DNA of 7,114 nt. Source: Alphaproteobacteria bacterium (GTDB lineage: Bacteria; Pseudomonadota; Alphaproteobacteria; Sphingomonadales; Sphingomonadaceae). The translations under genes were made by a program, and so were the position numbers. Positions 1-6,290 of the stretch are shown piece by piece (the stretch's first letter is position 1; every line of letters begins with the position of its first letter). The DNA is taken from positions 1-7,114 of the forward strand of contig JAHJSJ010000091.1 of the NCBI GenBank assembly GCA_018830415.1. Direction: 5' to 3'. The notes under the pieces are model-generated. The model was given only the letters and a program-made list of their open reading frames with translations. It ran no database searches and was not told the DNA's origin.

Positions 1-1
1 C

Positions 2-1240
2 GGGGGCAGCCGAGCGTTCGTGCAGGATATCCGCAACAAGAGCGGCTATCCCGATTTTTCCACCATCGTGCTGCTGCATGAATATGCCCATCATTTCCTG
101 ATGTCGTCATCGCGCTTTGCGATGCCGCGCTGGATCAACGAAGGGGCGGCAGAGTTTTTTGCGGCGGCGACGTTCAACGATGATGGCAGCCTTACCATCG
201 GCCGTGCCGCACAGCATCGCGGGCCAGAGCTTATCAATGGCGATCCGGTGCCGGTGCGCGAACTGCTCGATCCGGCACTCTACGATCGGGAGCGCAATTC
301 ACCCTATGATGCGTTTTATGGCAAAAGCTGGCTGCTTTACCACTACCTGACCTTTTCCACTGAGCGCAAAGGCCAGTTGCAGCAATACCAGATGAACCTG
401 GTGCAAGGCGTAGAACCGCTTGCCGCGGCAGAGGCGGCATTTGGCGATCTTGATGTGCTGGAACGCGAGCTGCGGGCCTATATGCGCCGCCGCCTGATGA
501 CCTTTGTGCTTGGGCCTGAAAGGCTGACAACTGGCACTATAAGCTTACGCAAACTGCCGCCGGGTGAAGCAGCGATGATGCCATTGCAGATCCGTTCGCA
601 GCGCGGGGTGAATAGCGAGCAGGCTGCTGAAATCCTGGAAGATGCGCGGGCGATTGCAGCACGCTATCCCGACGATCCCGGGGTGCTGACCGCCTTGGCC
701 GAAGCCGAATATGATGCTGGCAATGATGCAGAAGCAATCGCCGCAGCCGATGCCGCCATCGCGCGCGATCCGGTGCGCAAGAATGCCTATGTCCAGAAAG
801 GCTATGCCATGTTTCGGCAAGCGCGCGAAATGAACCAGCAAGCCGCAGCCTATGAGGCGGCGATGAAACCTTTCGAAGCGCTCAACCGGCTGGAGAATGA
901 TCATCCGCTGCCGCTGCTTTATTATTACCGCAGTTTTACAGAACGGGGGGTTGATCCGCCGGAAAATGCTCGCGCGGCGTTGGAATATGCATCACAGCTC
1001 GCCCCGTTTGATCAGGACTTGCAGGTCAACGCGGCCATCATGCTGATGGGTGAAGGCAAGAATGCGATTGCTCGCGATTTCCTCGCCCCGCTGGCAGCCA
1101 ACCCTCATGGCGGCGGGTTTGCCAAGCGGGCAAAGCTGTTGATGGCAATGCTAGCCGAAGCGCCCGATGGCACCGTGATCGATCTTAGCAATATTCCCGA
1201 GCCGGTCGAGACGCCCGACCTGTCAGACGCAACTGACTGA
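2..1240 (+). CDS. Gluzincin-like zinc metallopeptidase domain with TPR-like C-terminal region, 5' partial
   Basis: The reading frame is open from the first bases of the window, so the gene begins upstream; a GTG at 20 is merely the first possible start inside the window. Numbering from that GTG gives 406 residues. HEYAH at residues 20-24 is a textbook HExxH zinc motif preceded by hydrophobic residues. WINEGAAEFF at 38-47 supplies the likely third zinc ligand (Glu41), as in the NEG..AE motif of gluzincins such as the peptidase MA / DUF1570 group. Residues about 199-265 and again 315-380 are Ala-rich paired helices resembling tetratricopeptide repeats (for example YDAGNDAEAIAAADAAIARDP). The acidic tail ends in DLSDATD. 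The signal peptide or membrane anchor, if present, would be in the missing part, so envelope location is only a guess. The substrate is unknown. The gene converges on the DUF937-like gene with no visible terminator. The protease fold is fairly sure; activity is unproven. Confidence 0.8.
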   Translation, partial: GGSRAFVQDIRNKSGYPDFSTIVLLHEYAHHFLMSSSRFAMPRWINEGAAEFFAAATFNDDGSLTIGRAAQHRGPELINGDPVPVRELLDPALYDRERNSPYDAFYGKSWLLYHYLTFSTERKGQLQQYQMNLVQGVEPLAAAEAAFGDLDVLERELRAYMRRRLMTFVLGPERLTTGTISLRKLPPGEAAMMPLQIRSQRGVNSEQAAEILEDARAIAARYPDDPGVLTALAEAEYDAGNDAEAIAAADAAIARDPVRKNAYVQKGYAMFRQAREMNQQAAAYEAAMKPFEALNRLENDHPLPLLYYYRSFTERGVDPPENARAALEYASQLAPFDQDLQVNAAIMLMGEGKNAIARDFLAPLAANPHGGGFAKRAKLLMAMLAEAPDGTVIDLSNIPEPVETPDLSDATD

Positions 1241-1263
1241 TCGACGCGACACCCCGGCGCAGC

Positions 1264-1587
1264 TCAGCTTTTGCCGAACAGCCCCTTGGCCATACCCATG
1301 ATGTCATTGATCGGGCTGCCATCGCCATCCTGATCGAGCATTGAGGCAAACTGGCCGAGCGACCCTTCGCCGCCAATCGCGCCGACGATCTGGTTGAGAA
1401 TATCCGGGCTCATCCCGGTCTTTTCCGCCGCCAGCGTCACCGTGTCGCCGTCCATCTGATGGGTCTTGCCCAGCGTCGCGATTGCCTTTTCGACCATCGC
1501 CGGATCAAGCCCGACTTGCTTGGCAAGGTTCACCACATCATCCGGCGCGCCGCCGATGTTCTTCAGAATCCCGTCGAGAATGCTCAT
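1264..1587 (-). CDS. Small DUF937-like (YidB-type) protein
   Basis: A 107-residue protein read on the minus strand, starting MSILDGILKNIGG. The ATG is supported by a good Shine-Dalgarno AAGGGAG nine bases upstream. The N-terminal half is helical and polar, with no signal peptide or membrane segment. The C-terminal half is Gly-rich (IVGAIGGEGSLGQFASML, residues 67-84) followed by DQDGDGSPINDI at 85-96, a calcium-loop-like Asp/Gly motif that recurs at the C-terminus of DUF937/YidB-type bacterial proteins. The protein ends in a short hydrophobic MGMAKGLFGKS. The family has no firmly established function, so none is assigned. The loop lacks an acidic residue at position 12, so true EF-hand binding is doubtful. 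The gene lies 78 bp downstream of pckA on the same strand and could be read through from it, though it has its own ribosome binding site. The assignment rests on motif resemblance only. Confidence 0.7.
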   Translation of the reverse strand: MSILDGILKNIGGAPDDVVNLAKQVGLDPAMVEKAIATLGKTHQMDGDTVTLAAEKTGMSPDILNQIVGAIGGEGSLGQFASMLDQDGDGSPINDIMGMAKGLFGKS

Positions 1588-1596
1588 GCTGCTGTG

Positions 1597-1603
1597 CTCC
1601 CTT
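1597..1603 (-). promoter_or_regulatory. Ribosome binding site of the DUF937-like gene
   Basis: On the minus strand this reads AAGGGAG, nine bases before the ATG at 1587. It is one of the clearest Shine-Dalgarno sequences in the window and fixes the start. Four of its bases also form part of the inverted repeat described at 1600-1634. Confidence 0.65.
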
Positions 1604-1634
1604 GCTGATGAATCAAGCTAATGCACCGGCAAGG
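1600..1634 (-). repeat. Inverted repeat that could fold over the DUF937-like gene's ribosome binding site
   Basis: The arms CCTTGC (1600-1605) and GCAAGG (1629-1634) are perfect 6-bp reverse complements separated by 23 bases. In a minus-strand transcript the second arm, GCAAGG, contains most of the Shine-Dalgarno of the downstream gene, so pairing would hide it. The stem is short and the loop long, so stability is modest and it may be chance. It does not look like a terminator, because no U-run follows. Confidence 0.3.
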
Positions 1635-1665
1635 TTACGCCATCATGGCGCGGGAGGCCAGAAAA

Positions 1666-3285
1666 TCAGGCGGCGACCAGCCCCGGCGCGGCCTGACGCA
1701 CGCCTTCGTCGACGTGATCGGCAAACTGGGCGAAGTTATCGATGAACAGCTGCACCAGTTTGCGGGCGGTCGCGTCATATTCGGCTCCGTCCGCCCAGGT
1801 GCTGCGCGGGTCGAGGATGGTCTGATCCAGCCCCGCATCGGCCAGCGCGGGCACGAACACCGGCACGTCAAACCCGAAGTTTTCATCCTTGCGGAATTCG
1901 ACCGCGTCCATCTTGCCATCGAGCACCGCGTTAAGCAGCGCGCGGGTTGCCTTGATCGGCATCCGGCTGCCGGTGCCATACTTGCCGCCGGTCCAGCCGG
2001 TATTGACCAGCCAGCACTGCACCTGCCCCTTGGCGATGCGGTCTTTCAGCAGGTTGCCATAAACGCTGGGATGACGCGGCATGAAGGCTGCGCCAAAGCA
2101 GGTGGAGAAGGTAGCCTCAGGCTCGGTCACGCCGATTTCGGTGCCCGCCACCTTGGCGGTGTAGCCTGACAGGAAATAATACATCGCCTGATCTGCGGTC
2201 AGCCGCGCAATCGGGGGCAGCACGCCGAACGCATCGGCGGTCAGCATGATGACGTTTGACGGAGCGGGGCCGAGGTTCTTGTCGCTGGAATTGGGGATGA
2301 ACTCGATGGGGTATGCGCCGCGCGTATTTTCGGTTTTGCTCGAATCCGTGAAATCGAGCTCGCGCGTTTCCTCGTCCATCGCCACGTTTTCGAGGATCGT
2401 GCCGAACATCTGCGTGGTGGCGTAGATTTCCGGCTCACCCTCGGCCGAAAGGTTGATCATCTTGGCATAGCAGCCGCCTTCGAAATTGAACACCGCGGTG
2501 TCCGACCAGCCGTGTTCATCATCGCCGATCAGCGTGCGGCTGGCATCGGCGGACAGCGTGGTCTTGCCGGTGCCCGACAGGCCGAAGAAGATCGCGCTTT
2601 TGCCGTCGGCGCCGATATTGGCGCTGCAATGCATCGGCATCACGCCCTGCGCGGGAAGCAGGTAGTTGAGCAGGCCGAACACGCCCTTTTTCATTTCGCC
2701 AGAATACTCGGTATTGCCGATCAGGATCAGCTTTTCGGTGAAGCTGACCGCGATCACCGTGTCGCTGCGGCAGCCGTGGCGTTCGGGATCGGCCTTGAAA
2801 CTGGGCAGGTTGATGATGGTGTATTCGGGCGCGAAGCTGGCGACTTCTTCCGCCGTGGGGCGCACCAGCAGCGTGCGCACGAACAGGCTGTGCCACGCCA
2901 TCTGGGTGATCACCCGCACATTGACGCGGTATTCGGGCTGCGAACCGCCGAACAGGTCGGCGACGTAAAGTTCGTCCTGATCTTCCAGCGCCTTGAGGAA
3001 ATCGGCCTTCAACGCGGCGAAATGTTCCGGGCTCATCGGCTGATTGATCGCGCCCCAGTTGATCGTGTCTTCGGTCGCGGCGTCGCGCACGATAAACTTG
3101 TCCTTGACGCTGCGCCCGGTGAACTTGCCCGTTTCCACCAGCAATGCGCCATGTTTCGTCAGCTTGCCCTCCCCCTTCGCCAGCGCGTGTTCGACCAGCG
3201 CAGCGGTGCCGAGATTGGCGTGAATGGTCGCACGGGTGGCAATGTTCTGGGCAGACAGCGGGGTTGCAAGCGAGGACAACGTCAT
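1666..3285 (-). CDS. pckA: Phosphoenolpyruvate carboxykinase (ATP)
   Basis: PckA converts oxaloacetate plus ATP to phosphoenolpyruvate, CO2 and ADP in the cytosol, the first committed step of gluconeogenesis from TCA intermediates. At 539 residues it has the normal length for the ATP-dependent family. Visible signatures: TGRSVKDKFIV (52-66, substrate-binding Arg58); GEMKKG with Lys199/Lys200 and MHCSANIG with His219 (metal and substrate ligands); the kinase-1a P-loop GLSGTGKTTLS (235-245, Lys241/Thr242); LIGDDEHGW (252-260, metal-binding Asp255/Asp256); NTRGAYPIEFI with the family Arg322. Nothing essential is missing. I chose the ATG at 3285 because homology begins there (SAQNIATRATIHANLGTAAL). 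However, the AGGAG lies only one base before it and sits better, at seven bases, for a TTG at codon 3, so the exact start is uncertain. The gene is divergent from chvI; in Agrobacterium pckA is an acid-induced, ChvG/ChvI-linked gene. Confidence 0.97.
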   Translation of the reverse strand: MTLSSLATPLSAQNIATRATIHANLGTAALVEHALAKGEGKLTKHGALLVETGKFTGRSVKDKFIVRDAATEDTINWGAINQPMSPEHFAALKADFLKALEDQDELYVADLFGGSQPEYRVNVRVITQMAWHSLFVRTLLVRPTAEEVASFAPEYTIINLPSFKADPERHGCRSDTVIAVSFTEKLILIGNTEYSGEMKKGVFGLLNYLLPAQGVMPMHCSANIGADGKSAIFFGLSGTGKTTLSADASRTLIGDDEHGWSDTAVFNFEGGCYAKMINLSAEGEPEIYATTQMFGTILENVAMDEETRELDFTDSSKTENTRGAYPIEFIPNSSDKNLGPAPSNVIMLTADAFGVLPPIARLTADQAMYYFLSGYTAKVAGTEIGVTEPEATFSTCFGAAFMPRHPSVYGNLLKDRIAKGQVQCWLVNTGWTGGKYGTGSRMPIKATRALLNAVLDGKMDAVEFRKDENFGFDVPVFVPALADAGLDQTILDPRSTWADGAEYDATARKLVQLFIDNFAQFADHVDEGVRQAAPGLVAA

Positions 3286-3360
3286 TCTCCTGAGCGAAAC
3301 GGCAGGTTCGGGCGAACTGGCAACCGCCAGCGAATCCATGCCGCGCTCACTAGCAGCCGC

Positions 3361-3372
3361 GCATACGTATGC
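3361..3372. promoter_or_regulatory. Perfect 12-bp palindrome, candidate operator
   Basis: GCATACGTATGC is its own reverse complement, and the symmetry stops exactly at these bases. It lies 75 bases upstream of the pckA start and 98 bases upstream of the chvI start. A central CG in an even-length palindrome is typical of LacI/GalR-family operators, and in rhizobia pckA is controlled by a LacI-type regulator (PckR). No such regulator is visible here, so the binding protein is a guess. OmpR-type regulators such as ChvI more often use direct repeats. Confidence 0.4.
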
Positions 3373-3460
3373 AACCTCTGGCTGGCACGGTTGGCGCGCA
3401 GACGATTGTCTCACGCGGGCGATGGGGCTACCCAAGCGAATATCGAAGGTCGGGGTTGAA

Positions 3461-3465
3461 AAGGA
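3461..3465 (+). promoter_or_regulatory. Ribosome binding site deciding the chvI start
   Basis: AAGGA ends five bases before the ATG at 3471 and eight before the ATG at 3474. It directly abuts the in-frame ATG at 3465, which is therefore too close to be used. This favours 3471 or 3474 over 3465 and over the far upstream ATG at 3369. Confidence 0.55.
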
Positions 3466-3470
3466 TGAAC

Positions 3471-4247
3471 ATGATGTCCGATAGCACCGCCGAAACCATC
3501 CCCCCCGTGTCCGAACCCGGCGATGCAGACAGCCGCAAGCTGCAAATCGCGCTGGTGGATGATGATCGCAACATCCTCACCACCGTATCCATCGCGCTGC
3601 AATCCGAAGGGTTTGCCACGCGAATCTATTCCGATGGTGAAACCGCGCTGAAGGCGCTGCTCGACAATCCGCCCGATCTGGCGGTGTTCGACATCAAAAT
3701 GCCCAATATGGACGGGATGGAGTTGCTGCGCCGCCTGCGCGAACATTCGCCGCTGCCGGTGATTTTCCTGACCAGCAAGGATGATGAAAGCGACGAAGAG
3801 GCCGGGCTGGAACAGGGCGCGGATGATTACATTGCCAAACCGTTCAGCCTGCGCCTGCTGATCGCCCGTATCCGCGCGATCCTGCGCCGCGCCGATCCGG
3901 TGGCGGGCGGCGATGCCATCGGCCCATCATCCGAACCCGCAATGGCAAGCATATCGCGCGGGCGTTTGTTCATGGATCCGGCGCGCCATCACATCGCGTG
4001 GGACGGCAAAAGCGTCAGCCTCACCGTCACCGAATTTCTGATTCTTGAAGCACTCGCGATCCGCCCCGGCGTGATCAAGAGCCGCAACCAGCTGATGGAC
4101 GCAGCCTATCCCGACGATGTGTTCGTCGATGATCGCACGGTCGATAGCCACATCAAGCGGATGCGGCGCAAGTTCAAGGTGGTCGACCCATCCTTCGATG
4201 CGATCGAAACGCTGTATGGCGCGGGCTACAGTTTTACCGATGACTGA
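3471..4247 (+). CDS. chvI: Two-component response regulator ChvI, OmpR/PhoB family
   Basis: A cytosolic transcription factor of 258 residues. The receiver domain (about 24-140) shows the acidic pocket Asp30/Asp31 in LVDDDRN, the phosphoacceptor Asp74 in AVFDIKMPNMDG, Thr101 in IFLTSKDD and Lys123 in DYIAKPFSLRLL, all canonical. A linker (about 141-161) leads to a winged-helix DNA-binding domain (about 162-256) with VSLTVTEFLILEAL, the recognition region DDRTVDSHIKRMRRKF and the ending ETLYGAGYSF. The DIKMPNMDG and YPDDVFVDDRTVDSHIKRMR motifs, plus the linkage to chvG, hprK and pckA, point to ChvI rather than a generic OmpR regulator. Orthologues (ChvI in Agrobacterium, BvrR in Brucella) control envelope, acid-response and central-carbon genes. 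The start is set by the AAGGA at 3461-3465; 3474 is equally possible. The stop overlaps the chvG start by eight bases. Confidence 0.93.
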   Translation: MMSDSTAETIPPVSEPGDADSRKLQIALVDDDRNILTTVSIALQSEGFATRIYSDGETALKALLDNPPDLAVFDIKMPNMDGMELLRRLREHSPLPVIFLTSKDDESDEEAGLEQGADDYIAKPFSLRLLIARIRAILRRADPVAGGDAIGPSSEPAMASISRGRLFMDPARHHIAWDGKSVSLTVTEFLILEALAIRPGVIKSRNQLMDAAYPDDVFVDDRTVDSHIKRMRRKFKVVDPSFDAIETLYGAGYSFTDD

Positions 4248-5799
4248 CATAGGGCGACGGCCAGCGGGCGGCGAACAGCTGACGGCGAACGGGCGGTTTG
4301 CGCTGACGGCGCGCATTCTGGTCGTCAACATCCTGCCGCTGCTGATCATGGGCGGCGGGTTGTTCTATCTCGATGGCTACCGCACGCAGCTGATCAACGA
4401 ACGCTTCAAACTCGCCCGGATCGAAGCGCAAATCACCGCCGAGGCGCTGGCGGGCGCATCGCGTGAACGGCAGAATGCGCTGCTGGTGCAGATCGGCAAG
4501 GAACAGCGGCTGCGGATGCGGATGTTCGATGCCGATGGCAAATTGACCGCGGACAGTTTCGCGCTTGCCGATCCCGCGTTCCGGTTCAACGACATCAGCG
4601 ATGATAATTGGGAACAGCAATTCGCCCGCTGGCTTGATCGCACGGTGGACACCATTGTCAGCGCCGAATCCGTGCAGGATTATATCGAACCCGAAGCGCA
4701 GGACGCCGATGCCTGGCCCGAACTGGCGCGCGCGCGCGAACTCGGCCTGTCGCAGGTGCGCCTGTATGACTGGCGCGATGGCACCCCGGTGATCACCGCT
4801 GCCGCGCCGGTCGGATTGCAGGGCGCGACCTTGCTGACCGTGCGCAACGCGGTCGACATTACTGATCGGGTGAGGGAAGCGCGATCAACGCTGGGCATTG
4901 CGATGCTGATAGTGATGGCGGCATCGGCGCTGCTTTCGCTGTTCCTGGCGCGAACAATTGTCACCCCGTTGCGCCAGCTCGCCCGCGCGGCGATGCGGGT
5001 GCGGCAGGGGCGCGAACGCGAGGTCGAGGTGCCGCACCTGCCGCAGCGCCGCGATGAAATCGGCCTGCTCGCGCGCGCAGTTTCGGATATGACCGGCACG
5101 CTGCGCCACCGGATCGACGCGGTCGATAGCTTCGCCGCCGATGTGGCGCATGAAATCAAGAACCCGCTCGCCAGCCTGAGGAGCGCAATCGAATCGCTCC
5201 CACGGGTAGAAGACCCGGCGCTGCGCCGCGAACTGATCCAGATCGCCACCCATGATGTGCGCCGGATTGACCGGCTGGTGAGCGAGATTTCCGAAGCCAG
5301 CCGGATCGACGCGGAAATGAGCCGCGCCACGCGCGAACAGATTGATCTGGCCGATCTAGTGCAGGCGATCATCGGCGGGCGCGAACACCGCGCCGAAAAT
5401 GAAGGCCGCCGGATTGAACTGATCACAACCGGGCCTGCTGCGTTGGTGTGCGGTGTGGGTACACGGCTGGAACGGCTGGTGGAAAACCTGCTCGATAACG
5501 CGGTGTCGTTTTCGCCGCCCGATGCACCGATTGACGTCAGCATTGCCAATGACCGCCGCTGCGTCACGCTGGAGGTGTGCGATTCCGGCCCCGGCATTCC
5601 CGCCGATGCGCGTGAAAAAGTGTTCCTGCGGTTCCATTCGGTGCGCCCTGACGCGGAGGACTTCGGCAATCATTCGGGCCTTGGTCTCGCGATTGGCCGC
5701 GCGATTGCCGAGGCGCATGATGGCACGCTGACCGCCCATGCCCGGCCCGATGGCGCCAACGGTGCGTGTCTGCGCTTGCAGCTTCCGGCGGCGGCATGA
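4240..5799 (+). CDS. chvG: Membrane sensor histidine kinase ChvG
   Basis: The partner kinase of ChvI, 519 residues, in the inner membrane. A short cytosolic N-terminus is followed by TM1 (about 26-44, ILVVNILPLLIMGGGLFYL). An extracytoplasmic sensor region (about 45-217) follows, matching the Sensor_TM1/Stimulus_sens_1 type arrangement. TM2 (about 218-238) and a HAMP domain (about 239-292) come next. The dimerisation box DVAHEIKNPLASLRS carries phospho-His304, and the ATPase domain (about 405-519) has N-box ENLLDNA (Asn420), G1 DSGPGIP (448-454) and G2 HSGLGLAIG (478-486). All catalytic motifs are intact. It is somewhat shorter than the roughly 590-residue rhizobial ChvG as I recall it. The start codon lies inside chvI (ATGACTGA) with no Shine-Dalgarno, so translation is probably coupled. 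In rhizobia ChvG is held off by periplasmic ExoR and released at acid pH; no exoR gene is seen here, so the stimulus is inferred. Confidence 0.93.
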   Translation: MTDIGRRPAGGEQLTANGRFALTARILVVNILPLLIMGGGLFYLDGYRTQLINERFKLARIEAQITAEALAGASRERQNALLVQIGKEQRLRMRMFDADGKLTADSFALADPAFRFNDISDDNWEQQFARWLDRTVDTIVSAESVQDYIEPEAQDADAWPELARARELGLSQVRLYDWRDGTPVITAAAPVGLQGATLLTVRNAVDITDRVREARSTLGIAMLIVMAASALLSLFLARTIVTPLRQLARAAMRVRQGREREVEVPHLPQRRDEIGLLARAVSDMTGTLRHRIDAVDSFAADVAHEIKNPLASLRSAIESLPRVEDPALRRELIQIATHDVRRIDRLVSEISEASRIDAEMSRATREQIDLADLVQAIIGGREHRAENEGRRIELITTGPAALVCGVGTRLERLVENLLDNAVSFSPPDAPIDVSIANDRRCVTLEVCDSGPGIPADAREKVFLRFHSVRPDAEDFGNHSGLGLAIGRAIAEAHDGTLTAHARPDGANGACLRLQLPAAA

Positions 5800-6290
5800 A
5801 CGCGGGCATGGATCGGGGCGCGGGCTTCGTCCATCACGCCAGCGCCGTGACGATCGGCGGCCGCGCGCTGCTGATCGCAGGCCCGCCGGGCAGCGGCAAA
5901 TCCAGCCTCGCGCTGGCGCTGATTGATCGCGGTGCGGGCCTGATCGGCGATGACGCGGTGACGCTCACTCTGGCCGATTATCGCCTGATCGCCAGCCCCC
6001 CGCCCAATATCGCCGGGTTGCTGGAACTGCGCGGTGTCGGACTGGTGCGCCTGCCGGTGGCTGACCCCGCGCCGGTTGCGCTGATCCTGGAACTCGGCGG
6101 CACAGCATCTGCGCGCCTGCCCGAAACGCTCCCCCGGCGCGACATTGCCGGGGTGCCGGTTCCGGTGCTGGCGTTTGACCCCGGCACCATCGCACCTGGC
6201 CCGCGCGCAGAATGGGCGTTGCAGATGCACGGGCTGGTGTTCAAACCGGCTTCCCTTTGCCGCGCTTCCGGGCAAGATGCGCAGACATGA
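5796..6290 (+). CDS. hprK: HPr kinase/phosphorylase, short alphaproteobacterial form
   Basis: HprK phosphorylates a serine of the phosphocarrier HPr and thereby couples the regulatory PTS to metabolic state. At 164 residues this is the short alphaproteobacterial type, consisting only of the catalytic domain; the N-terminal domain of the roughly 310-residue Firmicutes enzymes is absent. Visible are HHASAV (His14 aligns with the conserved catalytic-region His), the P-loop GPPGSGKSS (29-37, Lys35), IGDD (Asp52/Asp53) and the HprK signature LELRGVGLVRL (76-86). The C-terminal portion is weakly conserved, as expected. The ATG at 5796 overlaps the chvG stop as ATGA, which is why I prefer it to the GTG at 5766 or the ATG at 5808; no strong ribosome binding site exists. 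Its own stop overlaps the rapZ start in the same way. HPr and EIIA are not in the window. Confidence 0.92.
   Translation: MNAGMDRGAGFVHHASAVTIGGRALLIAGPPGSGKSSLALALIDRGAGLIGDDAVTLTLADYRLIASPPPNIAGLLELRGVGLVRLPVADPAPVALILELGGTASARLPETLPRRDIAGVPVPVLAFDPGTIAPGPRAEWALQMHGLVFKPASLCRASGQDAQT

Larger units (their letters stand above)
3286..3470. promoter_or_regulatory. Divergent pckA / chvI control region
   Basis: These 185 bases separate two divergent starts and must hold the promoter of pckA and that of the chvI operon. Core promoter matches are weak, as usual in alphaproteobacteria. Toward chvI, TTGTCT (3406-3411), 17 bases, then TACCCA is a poor candidate. Toward pckA, TTGCAT (minus strand, reading from 3374), 16 bases, then TAGTGA is equally poor, but its -35 part would overlap the palindrome at 3361-3372. 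Smaller dyads are CTGGC-4-GCCAG (3317-3330) in the pckA leader and AGAC-4-GTCT (3400-3411) toward chvI. Individual promoters are not assigned with confidence. Confidence 0.55.

Noticed and set aside
1241..1263. Bidirectional terminator between the two convergent genes
   Set aside because: The 23 bases show no stable inverted repeat and no T-run on either strand.
1638..1650. CGCCAT-C-ATGGCG dyad just downstream of pckA as a terminator
   Set aside because: As RNA it can form only a 4-bp stem with a 5-base loop, and no U-run follows on the minus strand.
3286..3435. 50-residue N-terminal extension of pckA to an ATG at 3435
   Set aside because: The extension runs through the divergent control region, has no family similarity, and PckA homology begins at the ATG at 3285.
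2512..3459. 315-codon open frame on the plus strand opposite pckA
   Set aside because: It is the antisense shadow of a highly conserved enzyme in GC-rich DNA; its protein is low-complexity, rich in Arg/His/Gln, and no family is recognisable.
3369..3470. 34-residue N-terminal extension of chvI to an ATG at 3369
   Set aside because: It has no ribosome binding site and would start inside the palindrome; the AAGGA before 3471 and the family N-terminus favour the shorter form.
4725..4738. Alternating CG run in chvG
   Set aside because: It encodes Ala-Arg repeats in frame and is explained by GC-rich codon use.
4680..5669. 329-codon open frame on the minus strand opposite chvG
   Set aside because: Its Ser/Arg-rich translation with no domain is typical of an antisense shadow; the intact kinase motifs on the plus strand explain the region.
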